A stretch of 6,771 bases of DNA from Prevotellaceae bacterium UBA1716 (GCA_002317225.1 DCIW01000170.1:1-6771), one strand, 5' to 3'. Positions 1-6,771 are shown, numbered from the stretch's first letter. Translations and numbers: made by a program. Notes: generated by a model from the sequence alone, not told the origin.

Positions 1-21
1 TCAATATAGCTGAGTAGTTAC

Positions 22-60
22 AGAAAAATGCATTAAAAGTTAAAAAAAGTAAGAAAAATG
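22..60 (+). repeat. Direct repeat AGAAAAATG, two copies upstream of the promoter
   Basis: The 9-mer AGAAAAATG occurs at 22-30 and again at 52-60, exactly 30 bp apart. Relative to the predicted transcription start the copies lie at about -74 and -44, where an activator of a SusC/SusD operon could bind. The stretch is very A-rich, so chance recurrence is plausible; a role as operator is only a possibility. Confidence 0.3.
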
Positions 61-83
61 ATACGTTTATAAAAATAAATTCC

Positions 84-91
84 TACATTTG
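84..91 (+). promoter_or_regulatory. Bacteroidetes-type promoter, -7 element (TACATTTG)
   Basis: The octamer TACATTTG matches the TAnnTTTG -7 consensus of the Bacteroidetes primary sigma factor exactly and is followed by GCCCCG. If it is used, transcription should start near position 96, giving a leader of roughly 170 nt before the transporter gene at 270. The -33 region (about 58-64) has no clear TTTG, so the promoter may be weak by itself and depend on an activator, which would suit a nutrient-induced SusC/SusD operon. The box match is seen directly; its use and the start site are inferred. Confidence 0.7.
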
Positions 92-119
92 CCCCGTAAA
101 ACTAACAAAAAAGGTTCAA

Positions 120-163
120 GGATGCAGACCAATGAACTAACTCGGCTTTGAATGACGGCATCC
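120..163 (+). other. Possible hairpin in the 5' leader of the transporter gene
   Basis: GGATGC at 120-125 is perfectly complementary to GCATCC at 158-163, giving a 6-bp stem closing a 32-nt loop. The stem contains the ATG of a 9-codon upstream ORF. An alternative pairing, TTCAA (115-119) with TTGAA (148-152), would share the neighbourhood and is incompatible with a fully extended structure. Complementarity is seen in the sequence; folding in vivo and any regulatory role are inferred. Confidence 0.35.
122..151 (+). other. Possible 9-codon upstream ORF (MQTNELTRL) in the leader
   Basis: Within the predicted leader, ATG at 122 opens a 9-codon frame ending in TGA at 149-151, and another ATG follows immediately at 152. 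The second frame runs out of phase into the first 74 nt of the transporter gene. The peptide resembles no family I know. It may be fortuitous, but its start codon lies in the arm of a possible hairpin, so it could affect translation of the leader. There is no Shine-Dalgarno, as is usual in this group, so initiation cannot be judged from sequence. Confidence 0.2.
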
Positions 164-234
164 AAATCGTGTTGTGGAAAAAGTGTAGAAACAAGGCAAA
201 TAAGACTAATCGAAACTAACGTATTTTATCAACA

Positions 235-269
235 AATACCTATTTTATTACTAATTTTAATACCTATTT
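235..269 (+). repeat. Direct repeat AATACCTATTT, second copy abutting the start codon
   Basis: The 11-mer AATACCTATTT is present at 235-245 and at 259-269, 24 bp apart. The second copy ends directly against the ATG at 270, so it occupies the ribosome-landing region of the transporter mRNA. This zone is A+T-rich and unstructured and has no Shine-Dalgarno, as expected for a highly translated Bacteroidetes gene. Whether the repeat is a translation-enhancing element or a short duplication is not known. Confidence 0.45.
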
Positions 270-3200
270 ATGAAAACAAAATCCTTGTTTTTAGCTGCAG
301 TTTGTTTTGCAGGTGCATCCGTTGCATACGCACAAACAAATAGCACAGTGAAAGGTGTCGTTGTGGACGAATTTGGCGAACCTCTGATGGGCGCTAAAGT
401 TGTTCAAGCAGGCACGAACAATGGTGTTGCCACTGACATTAATGGTCAATTTACTTTGACCGTGCCAAAGGGTGCACAGCTTACAACATCGTATGTTGGC
501 TTCGTGACAACAACTGTTACAGAAAAGGGCCAGTTGAAGATTGTCCTTACCGAGGACAAGAAGCAGCTCAACGACGTTGTAGTTATCGGTTACGGTACTC
601 AGCGTAAGGAAGCAGTTACAGGTTCTGTAGCTTCTGTAAGCAGTGAGAAGTTGATGGAAAACCCATCTTCAAACATCACTCAGGCTCTCCAAAGCCGTAT
701 TGCTGGTGTGGAAATGACTCAGATTAACTCACAGCCAGGTGCTGAAATGCAGATTCGTATTCGTGGTCAGCGTTCACTTTCTGCATCTAACGACCCACTC
801 ATCGTACTCGATGGTATTCCATTCTTGGGTCAGCTCTCGGACATCAACCCTTCAGACATCAAGTCACTCGATATCTTGAAGGATGCATCTGCAACAGCTA
901 TCTACGGTTCGCGTGGTGCTAACGGTGTAATCATCATCACTACTAACAAGGGTGGTCTCAATCGTCCTGCAAAGGTTACATACAATGGTTATGTAAACTT
1001 CAAGACTCTCTTCAACGAATATCCTATGATGAAGGGTGAGAAGTACGCTCAGATGCGTAAGATGGCAGGTAAGTATGGCAATGGTCTTGATGAGTCGGAT
1101 GATGTAGATACTGACTGGCAATCAATGTGGTACAAGACTGGTATCTCTCACAACCATAACCTCACAGTATCAGGTGGTACTAATACAGGTAGTTATAGTT
1201 TCGGTGGTAGCTACACTCACGATGAAGGTGTGATCCCAACACAGGCATTCAATCGTCTTACTCTCCGTGCAAACCTTGAGCAGAAGATTGGTAAGAATGT
1301 AAAGGTAGGTCTCTCTTCTACTAATACATATAATACGCGCGAAGGCATGCAGGTAGGTATGTATGGTATTCTTCAGATGTCTCCATTGACAAATCCTTAC
1401 AATGAGGATGGTACAATGAAGAGCATTGTTCACATGTCTTCTGATGATGTGTTCCTTATTACAAAGGATGTACTTGAGAACAATAAGGAGTCTTATCTCC
1501 AGGACAACAGAAATATTGCTACATACAACACTATCTTCGGTGAAATCTCTTGCCCATGGGTAGAAGGTCTTAAGTATCGTGTGAATGTAGGTCTCAACTA
1601 TCGTGGTGGTAAGAATGGTAGTTTCACTGGTAAGGGCTTCAACAGCACAGATGTAAACAACCCTTCTTCTGCTTCACTTACTCAGTTCGATTATATGAAC
1701 TACGCAGTTGAAAACCTTCTCACATACGACCGCACATTCAATGAGAAGCACACAATCAACGCTGTTGCTCTCTATTCAGCAGAACAGACTCGCTACACTT
1801 CTAACTCTATCAGTTCTCGTGATGTTCCTGAATATCACCAGTTCTATAGCATCGGTAATGGTTCGAAGGATGTGACAGTTTCTCCAAACAGCCCTTATTC
1901 ATTGACTGGTCTTTTGTCTTGGATGGGTCGTGTTATGTACAACTACGACAATCGTTACATGCTTTCTGTAGCAGTTCGTTCAGACGGTTCTTCTCGTCTT
2001 GCTGCTGGTCACAAGTGGCACACTTACCCAGCAGTTTCTGCAGGTTGGAATATTGCTAAGGAAAAGTTCATGGAGAATGTTGGTTGGGTCAACAGTCTTA
2101 AGTTCCGTGTAGGTTACGGTCAGACAGCTAACCAGGCTATCTCTCCTTACACTACTCTTGGTGCTCTCGGTACTACTCCTTATAACTTCGGTGACCTTGG
2201 CGAACAGTCATATACAACTGGTTACTATCCAACAAAGCTCGCTAACAAGGAACTTGGTTGGGAGTACAGCGAAACATACAACGTAGGTCTTGATTTCTCT
2301 CTCCTCGGTGGTCGCTTGACAGGTACACTCGAGTACTATAAGATGAACACTCATGACCTCCTCCTCAATGTTGGTCTTCCAAGCACAGCAGGTGTGAGCA
2401 GCTATACTGCAAACGTAGGTAAGACTCAGAACAAGGGATTTGAAGCAACTATCAACGGTGTAATCTTTGACGACTACAATGGTTGGACTTGGGAAGCAGG
2501 TATCAACCTCTCTGCTAACCGCAACAAGCTCGTAGAACTTGCAGACGGCAGTGATCGTGATGAGGGTAACGGTTGGTTCGTAGGTCATCCAATTGATGTT
2601 CTCTATGACTATGAAAAGATTGGTCTTTGGAACTCTGAAGATCCAGACTATCAGTATTTTGATATCCTCGAACCAGGTGGTAATGAAGGTATGATTAAGG
2701 TAAAGGGTGGCTACTATACTGAGGAAGAGAAGGCTGCTGGTACTATTCCTGAAGGTAAGAACGTAGGTGATCCACGTGCTATCGGTCCTCAGGACCGTCA
2801 GATTATCAGCCTCGAACCTAAGTTCACAGGTGGTTTCAACACTCGCGTTGCTTATAAGAATTGGGATCTCAACATCATCGGTGCATTCCAGTGTGGTGGT
2901 AAGCTCATCTCTACTCTCTACAGCGGTAACGGTTATCTCAACATGTTGACTGGTCGTCGTGGTCAGGTAGATGTAGACTATTGGACTCCTGAAAACAAGG
3001 ATGCTAAGTATCCAAAGCCAGGTGGTATCCAGTCTGGTGATAACCCTAAGTATTCTTCTACTCTTGGTCTCTTCGATGGTAGCTATGTTAAGATTCGTAC
3101 AATCACAGTTGGTTACAACTTTAAGGGCAATTGGATGAGAAAGGCTGGTATCGGCAACCTCCGTGCTTATGCTACTATCCAGAATCCATTCATCATCTAC

Positions 3201-3362
3201 TCTCCATACTATAGCGAGAGCGGTCTTGATCCAGAGCCAAACTCAATGTCTAACCAGGGACAGTTCCACGCTGTAACAATGGGCGGTCACGCTCTTCCAG
3301 TTGTTGGTACAAACTCTCCTTGCACACGCAATTATTTGATTGGACTTAATTTGTCATTCTAA
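270..3362 (+). CDS. SusC/RagA-family TonB-linked outer-membrane transporter
   Basis: A 1030-residue outer-membrane beta-barrel that should import a glycan or other oligomer bound by its SusD partner, powered by TonB-ExbB-ExbD. Seen in order: a Sec signal peptide (residues 1-21, hydrophobic core LFLAAVCFAGASVAYA, cleavage likely after AYA before Gln22); a carboxypeptidase-regulatory-like beta-sandwich (about 26-94); a TonB-box-like segment DVVVIGYGTQ (about 102-111); the plug (about 115-228) with RIRGQRSL, the SusC signature DPLIVLDG (175-182) and IYGSRGANGVIIITT (211-225); then the barrel. Late family motifs are EYYKMNTHDLLL (about 688), NVGKTQNKGFE (about 714) and SYVKIRTITVGYNF (about 938). 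It ends in the OMP-type NYLIGLNLSF with C-terminal Phe. There is no N-terminal STN domain, so sigma/anti-sigma signalling through it is unlikely. Length is typical and the frame is intact. The start at 270 is fixed by the signal peptide. Lys codons are AAA in the first few positions and then almost always AAG, a sign of high expression. The family is certain; the substrate is unknown. Confidence 0.97.
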   Translation: MKTKSLFLAAVCFAGASVAYAQTNSTVKGVVVDEFGEPLMGAKVVQAGTNNGVATDINGQFTLTVPKGAQLTTSYVGFVTTTVTEKGQLKIVLTEDKKQLNDVVVIGYGTQRKEAVTGSVASVSSEKLMENPSSNITQALQSRIAGVEMTQINSQPGAEMQIRIRGQRSLSASNDPLIVLDGIPFLGQLSDINPSDIKSLDILKDASATAIYGSRGANGVIIITTNKGGLNRPAKVTYNGYVNFKTLFNEYPMMKGEKYAQMRKMAGKYGNGLDESDDVDTDWQSMWYKTGISHNHNLTVSGGTNTGSYSFGGSYTHDEGVIPTQAFNRLTLRANLEQKIGKNVKVGLSSTNTYNTREGMQVGMYGILQMSPLTNPYNEDGTMKSIVHMSSDDVFLITKDVLENNKESYLQDNRNIATYNTIFGEISCPWVEGLKYRVNVGLNYRGGKNGSFTGKGFNSTDVNNPSSASLTQFDYMNYAVENLLTYDRTFNEKHTINAVALYSAEQTRYTSNSISSRDVPEYHQFYSIGNGSKDVTVSPNSPYSLTGLLSWMGRVMYNYDNRYMLSVAVRSDGSSRLAAGHKWHTYPAVSAGWNIAKEKFMENVGWVNSLKFRVGYGQTANQAISPYTTLGALGTTPYNFGDLGEQSYTTGYYPTKLANKELGWEYSETYNVGLDFSLLGGRLTGTLEYYKMNTHDLLLNVGLPSTAGVSSYTANVGKTQNKGFEATINGVIFDDYNGWTWEAGINLSANRNKLVELADGSDRDEGNGWFVGHPIDVLYDYEKIGLWNSEDPDYQYFDILEPGGNEGMIKVKGGYYTEEEKAAGTIPEGKNVGDPRAIGPQDRQIISLEPKFTGGFNTRVAYKNWDLNIIGAFQCGGKLISTLYSGNGYLNMLTGRRGQVDVDYWTPENKDAKYPKPGGIQSGDNPKYSSTLGLFDGSYVKIRTITVGYNFKGNWMRKAGIGNLRAYATIQNPFIIYSPYYSESGLDPEPNSMSNQGQFHAVTMGGHALPVVGTNSPCTRNYLIGLNLSF

Positions 3363-3377
3363 ATTCCTTGAAAAATC

Positions 3378-5330
3378 ATGAAAAAGAATAATATATTTCG
3401 CTTTTGTGGTATAGCATTGATGTCTGCGATGGCTTTCTCTTCTTGCTCTGATATCCTTGATGAGCAACCACGCAGTGGCTATGACCCAACATATTTTAAG
3501 ACAGAGGATGGTGTAAAGGGTGGTCTTACTTCACTCTACTCTCACCTTCGTAACCTCTATGGCCAGGCTTACTACCTCACATCTCTCGAGGCTGGTACTG
3601 ACGAGTACACTTATGGACACTCTGCTGATGGCAACCAGAAGGATATTGATATGAGTGGTGTGGGCAATGTCACATCTACTACTGTTCGTTCAGATGTCCT
3701 TTGGGGACAGGCATATACTGATATCAATACTGCTTGTGCTGTTATTGAGAACGCTTCAGAAGTAGGCATTGCTGCTAACTTGGTTGCTGAGGCTTACTTC
3801 TTCCGTGGCTTCCACTACTTCAACCTCGTACAGACATTCGGTGGTGTACCACTCGATCTTGGTGGTGGCAAACTTCACTCTAACGACGCACCAAAGCGTA
3901 CTTCTGTTCGTAACACAGTCGACGAAGTTTATACAGAAGCTATTTTCCCAGACCTTAAGAAGGCTGTTGATGATCTTGATGATGAACCACGTGTGATTGG
4001 TGCTGTCACTAAGAACACTGCCCGTCTCTTCCTTGCAAAGGCTTACCTTACTTACGGATGGTGGCTCGAAAACCCTAACAATATTGACACTTATCCAGCT
4101 ACAACAAAGCGTGATAAGTCACAGGCTCAAAACTATTACAAGTTGGCTTATGAAACTGCTATTGCAGCTATCAATGCTCCTGGTCCTTACAAGCTTCAGG
4201 ATACATTCTATGATGTAAACTTCTGGCAGAACGACCGTAACGCAGAGTGGCTCCTTTGGGCTGACCACACAGTCAATAACGACCAGTACAATGGTGGTGG
4301 TCTTGGTTATGGTAGTGGTAGTGCTCCTGACAACTTCGCTGGTTGGTTCACACAGTGGAACTATTGTGGTGATATGCGTGGTGAATTCGAAGACGGTAGC
4401 ACAGGCAACCCTGTTCTTCGTGAGGCTTGTCAGGCACTTGGTCGTCCTTGGACTCGTATGGCTCCTATTCCTGACGCTCTCGCTAAGTTTACAGATGTAG
4501 ACAAGGATTCTCGTTGGGATGGTACATTCACTTACCAGTATCGTTGTAACTTTGCAAAGGGTAACAACAAAAACGCTTATGTAAAGGGTGCAAATGGTGC
4601 ACAGATTAAGAATGGTGAGGCATTCCTTACATTCCTTCCTTACAATGACGCTAATGTTCAGTATGCTCAGGCTAATGGTAACATCAATGCTGGTACACTC
4701 CCTGGCCGCAACGACTTCGTCATCAATCTTAAGGATGTAAGCCGTCAAACTTACCCAGGTGTATGGAAGACTATCGGTCATCGTACAGACCGTGACGAGG
4801 CATCTGCTCTTGGTAACCCTAACGGTTGCTCTCCACGTCCATTCCCAATCGCTAAGTTCTCTGAATTCTACTTCCTCGCTTCTGAGGCAGCTGTTAAGCT
4901 TGGTAAGAATTCTGATGCTCGCTACTTCATCAACGAGATTCGTGGTCGTGCAGGTAAGTGGAAGACAAACTTCAACGACTACACTTATCTCTGCAGCAAT
5001 ACAGGATATGAAACCCTTACTGTTTCTAAGGACTTCAGCAACGACCTCAAGGCTGCTACTCCTGAAGTAATCACAATTGATTACATCCTCGATGAGCGTC
5101 TCCGTGAGTACTGGGGTGAAGGTTATCGTTGGCTTGACCTTGCTCGTACTCAGACTTGGGAGAAGTTGGCTGGCGTTTACCACATCAGCGATGCTTGTGG
5201 CCGTGCGCCTAAGGAAGTAAAGCGTGACATTAAGAAGAGCTACTATCTCCGTCCAATCCCACAGGGTCAGCTTGATGCCCTCCAGATGACAGATGAAGAG
5301 AAGGCTGCTTACCAGAACCCTGGTTATTAA
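3378..5330 (+). CDS. SusD/RagB-family nutrient-binding outer-membrane lipoprotein
   Basis: A 650-residue surface lipoprotein that should cap the SusC barrel encoded just upstream and capture its ligand. It starts 15 nt after the transporter stop and is almost certainly co-transcribed. The N-terminus MKKNNIFRF plus a hydrophobic stretch ends in FSSC, a lipobox with Cys23 as lipidated residue; the following SDILDE is acidic, matching the lipoprotein export signal for surface display in Bacteroidetes. SusD hallmarks are AEAYFFRGFHYFNLVQTFGG (137-156), the segment RTSVRNTVDEVYTEAIFPDL (174-193), the TPR helix TKNTARLFLAKAYLTY (211-226), FPIAKFSEFYFLASEAA (489-505) with INEIRGRAG, the block DERLREYWGEGYRWLDLART (572-591), and the C-terminal YYLRPIPQGQLDAL...YQNPGY. 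It is somewhat longer than many SusD proteins; the extra length seems to lie in a Gly- and aromatic-rich stretch near 302-333 (W323, W327, Y329), which could be ligand-contacting. The substrate cannot be told. Confidence 0.97.
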   Translation: MKKNNIFRFCGIALMSAMAFSSCSDILDEQPRSGYDPTYFKTEDGVKGGLTSLYSHLRNLYGQAYYLTSLEAGTDEYTYGHSADGNQKDIDMSGVGNVTSTTVRSDVLWGQAYTDINTACAVIENASEVGIAANLVAEAYFFRGFHYFNLVQTFGGVPLDLGGGKLHSNDAPKRTSVRNTVDEVYTEAIFPDLKKAVDDLDDEPRVIGAVTKNTARLFLAKAYLTYGWWLENPNNIDTYPATTKRDKSQAQNYYKLAYETAIAAINAPGPYKLQDTFYDVNFWQNDRNAEWLLWADHTVNNDQYNGGGLGYGSGSAPDNFAGWFTQWNYCGDMRGEFEDGSTGNPVLREACQALGRPWTRMAPIPDALAKFTDVDKDSRWDGTFTYQYRCNFAKGNNKNAYVKGANGAQIKNGEAFLTFLPYNDANVQYAQANGNINAGTLPGRNDFVINLKDVSRQTYPGVWKTIGHRTDRDEASALGNPNGCSPRPFPIAKFSEFYFLASEAAVKLGKNSDARYFINEIRGRAGKWKTNFNDYTYLCSNTGYETLTVSKDFSNDLKAATPEVITIDYILDERLREYWGEGYRWLDLARTQTWEKLAGVYHISDACGRAPKEVKRDIKKSYYLRPIPQGQLDALQMTDEEKAAYQNPGY

Positions 5331-5357
5331 TCGAAAGATTATAGCTATATAAATAAA

Positions 5358-5391
5358 GAAGGTGCTCTGCAATTTGCGGGGCACCTTTGTT
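5358..5391 (+). terminator. Rho-independent terminator, probably bidirectional, between convergent genes
   Basis: A 12-bp stem pairs AAGGTGCTCTGC (5359-5370) with GCGGGGCACCTT (5376-5387), including two G-T wobbles, around an AATTT loop; 5358 and 5388 could add another G-T pair. On the plus strand it is followed by TTTGTTATGTTTATA, and it lies 27 nt after the SusD stop. Read on the minus strand the stem is followed by CTTTATTTATATAG, so it can also end transcripts of the convergent gene that stops at 5444. Confidence 0.85.
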
Positions 5392-5443
5392 ATGTTTATA
5401 GGGTTGCGAGTTGATTAGGAGTTAGGGATATAAATGGGGAATT

Positions 5444-6771
5444 TTATTTGATTAACTCCATCTGTTTTGATAACTCCTTCATGTACTTTTCTGTGAGTTT
5501 GTTGACTTGCTTCTGGCATTTGGTTGCTGCTTTTGAAAGATAGCCAAACTCCTTGTAGCACTCATTGAAACCTTTGTTTTGCTTAGTGAGGAATTCAATC
5601 ATACCCGCTGATATGCCTTCGGCTAATTCTTTGTTTGGCATACCATAGTTGCTTGCAGTTTTGAGAAATACTTCAAATTGTTTGTCAAGCTGTTTGTTTT
5701 GCTCTGTAATCTGATTGAAGAAAGTATCTGTATTGCTCCAGTTGCTTGGCTTGCCACCTGTATAGATTGTGTTTTCAAGGTTTTTGCCAATTGTGCTGTA
5801 TAGTTTCTCTACAAGTTTCATTTTTTCTTGTATGATAGATACCTTCTGTTCAAGGTCCATTTTCTGAGTTTCTGTGAGAATGGCAAGTTTATCACTGCTT
5901 TGAGTTGCAGCATTGTAAGGTTCTTCGGCTACATATCCATCTATAGCCACAGTGTCTTCTATTACATAGTCAGGAGCATCATCATTGTCATGACCTACAA
6001 CGAGGCTCTTTCCTGACAAACGACCTACACGTCTCTCGTAATCGAAATCTTCATCGTAATATCCATTGTGAACGGTGATGCGGTATGTTTCACCTGGCAC
6101 CATATCAAGATCGATCCATGCAGAACAGAGCGAACCGTCAGGGAAAATACAACGTATGCGACCAGCCTTTGGTTTATCAAGTTCTACGGTATATTCGAAA
6201 CGTTTGTTGATGACAGGAATGCATGCAACGTAGTCATCGTCATCGAGTTGGCTGAGTTCGTCGTATGAATCTGCAATATAAACATTATAGAGCGAATCCT
6301 TGATTTCGTCGTCTATGCGACCTTCAATCTTGAATGTCTTGCGTGAAGTGGCAATCTTTTCCTCATAAATGTCAGGACGAAGGGATGTAATCATAAAGAT
6401 GTCGCCTTCCACCTTATCATTATTTATGTCTTCCCAAACGATGGCGTATGCATCGCGAAGCTGAGGATTGGTTGGATTCTTGCAACACATGAACCACATC
6501 TCCTGGTTTTGCTTTGTACGAATACGAAGATAGTTGTTCTTCTGGGAATCATTGGTTACGACCTTCAAGTTGAAATTCTCTGTATTGCCCTTTGCGATAT
6601 GGTGGAGCTGATAGCTTACTGGTTCATCATTGTGAAAATCGTCACCTATCATAGTGATGTAAGGTTCGTTTTTGTCGCAGATGAAGTGAGTGATTACTTC
6701 TTTCGACTCAATGATTCCAGTGTTTGGGTTTTTTGTAATTGAGTACGTCTGCTTGTCCTTCTGACCATGGA
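5444..6771 (-). CDS. DUF4369-like protein with helical/coiled-coil C-terminus (5' end outside window)
   Basis: The frame is open from its TAA at 5444-5446 to the window edge, so the gene is cut at its 5' end. The Met at 6652 is only the first visible in-frame Met; 39 more sense codons precede it (ending ...ICDKNEPYIT), giving 441 visible residues. Numbering from that Met: residues 1-100 are a beta-rich region of unknown type; 105-210 resemble DUF4369, with FKIEGRI, DSLYNVYIADS, NKRFEYTVELDKPKAGRIRC, DLDMVPGETYRITVHNGYYD and YERRVGRLSGKSL; 221-250 form an acidic linker; 254-296, 309-336 and 341-402 are Lys/Glu/Gln-rich helices likely to form coiled coils. In the known family DUF4369 commonly precedes a thioredoxin/AhpC-TSA domain; here there is no CxxC motif and no such domain. 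A periplasmic or envelope location is inferred from the family, since the signal peptide would be off the window. Codon use is less biased than in the transporter genes (mixed AAA/AAG), so expression is probably lower. It converges on the SusC/SusD operon and shares its terminator. Function unknown. Confidence 0.88.
   Translation of the reverse strand, partial: HGQKDKQTYSITKNPNTGIIESKEVITHFICDKNEPYITMIGDDFHNDEPVSYQLHHIAKGNTENFNLKVVTNDSQKNNYLRIRTKQNQEMWFMCCKNPTNPQLRDAYAIVWEDINNDKVEGDIFMITSLRPDIYEEKIATSRKTFKIEGRIDDEIKDSLYNVYIADSYDELSQLDDDDYVACIPVINKRFEYTVELDKPKAGRIRCIFPDGSLCSAWIDLDMVPGETYRITVHNGYYDEDFDYERRVGRLSGKSLVVGHDNDDAPDYVIEDTVAIDGYVAEEPYNAATQSSDKLAILTETQKMDLEQKVSIIQEKMKLVEKLYSTIGKNLENTIYTGGKPSNWSNTDTFFNQITEQNKQLDKQFEVFLKTASNYGMPNKELAEGISAGMIEFLTKQNKGFNECYKEFGYLSKAATKCQKQVNKLTEKYMKELSKQMELIK

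Larger units (their letters stand above)
100..220 (+). repeat. Heptamer AACTAAC, three copies in the leader
   Basis: The exact heptamer AACTAAC occurs at 100-106, 135-141 and 214-220, with the related ACTAAT at about 204-209 and 250-255. All lie between the predicted transcription start and the gene. Three exact copies in about 170 nt is more than expected by chance, but the motif was picked after looking. It could be a binding site for an RNA-binding protein or a small RNA; the function is unknown. Confidence 0.35.

Noticed and set aside
1..83. End of an upstream gene or an RNA gene
   Set aside because: The stretch is A+T-rich with frequent stops, and no tRNA-like arms or terminator hairpin are visible.
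152..343. 63-codon ORF as an independent gene
   Set aside because: It overlaps the start of the SusC gene out of frame, includes the A+T-rich leader translated as an Ile/Leu run, and is not recognisable; kept only as part of a possible upstream-ORF observation.
2208..2588. A 126-codon open frame on the minus strand inside the SusC gene
   Set aside because: It is a shadow of the biased codons of the transporter, with the same Thr/Val/Cys-rich antisense composition and no family resemblance.
4119..5384. A 421-codon open frame on the minus strand opposite the SusD gene
   Set aside because: It lies wholly antisense to a clear SusD gene apart from its start inside the terminator hairpin. Its composition (Thr, Val, Ile, Leu, Ser, Cys in excess) is what the reverse complement of AAG/GGT/CGT/GAC-rich codons gives, and it has no signal, domain or promoter.
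6650..6652. ATG at 6652 (minus strand) as the true start of the convergent gene
   Set aside because: The reading frame continues without a stop through 39 more codons to the window edge, and the residues after this Met do not look like a signal peptide, which a DUF4369 protein should have.
5828..6742. Three plus-strand ORFs of 62-77 codons opposite the convergent gene
   Set aside because: They are antisense to the long open DUF4369-type frame, have no recognisable domains and no promoter or consistent spacing.

Overview
The window looks like a chromosomal fragment from a member of the Bacteroidales, most likely a Prevotella/Segatella-type organism. The evidence is an adjacent SusC/SusD-type outer-membrane pair, a Bacteroidetes -7 promoter element (TACATTTG, 84-91), no Shine-Dalgarno sequences before the genes, and a DUF4369-like protein. 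The genus is an inference; the order is well supported.

Layout: positions 1-269 are non-coding and A+T-rich. They hold a promoter and a leader of about 170 nt with a possible hairpin, a 9-codon upstream ORF and several short direct repeats. Positions 270-3362 encode a full-length SusC/RagA-family TonB-dependent transporter (1030 aa). After 15 nt, 3378-5330 encode its SusD/RagB-family surface lipoprotein partner (650 aa). A strong hairpin at 5358-5388 ends this operon and probably also terminates the gene arriving from the other strand. Positions 5444-6771 carry, on the minus strand, the 3' part of a gene whose start lies outside the window. It encodes a protein with a DUF4369-like beta domain, an acidic linker and a long alpha-helical/coiled-coil tail.

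The SusC and SusD proteins are expected to form one outer-membrane complex: the SusD lipoprotein acts as a lid that captures a glycan or other oligomeric ligand, and the SusC barrel imports it using TonB energy. No glycoside hydrolase, surface glycan-binding lipoprotein or regulator is visible, so the substrate cannot be assigned. Both genes use a strongly restricted codon set (Lys almost always AAG, Gly mostly GGT, Arg mostly CGT), which suggests high expression. The convergent gene uses codons more evenly and is probably an independent unit.

No RNA gene, mobile element, CRISPR array or clear new defence or metabolic system was found. The least explained parts are the susC leader and the convergent DUF4369/helical protein.
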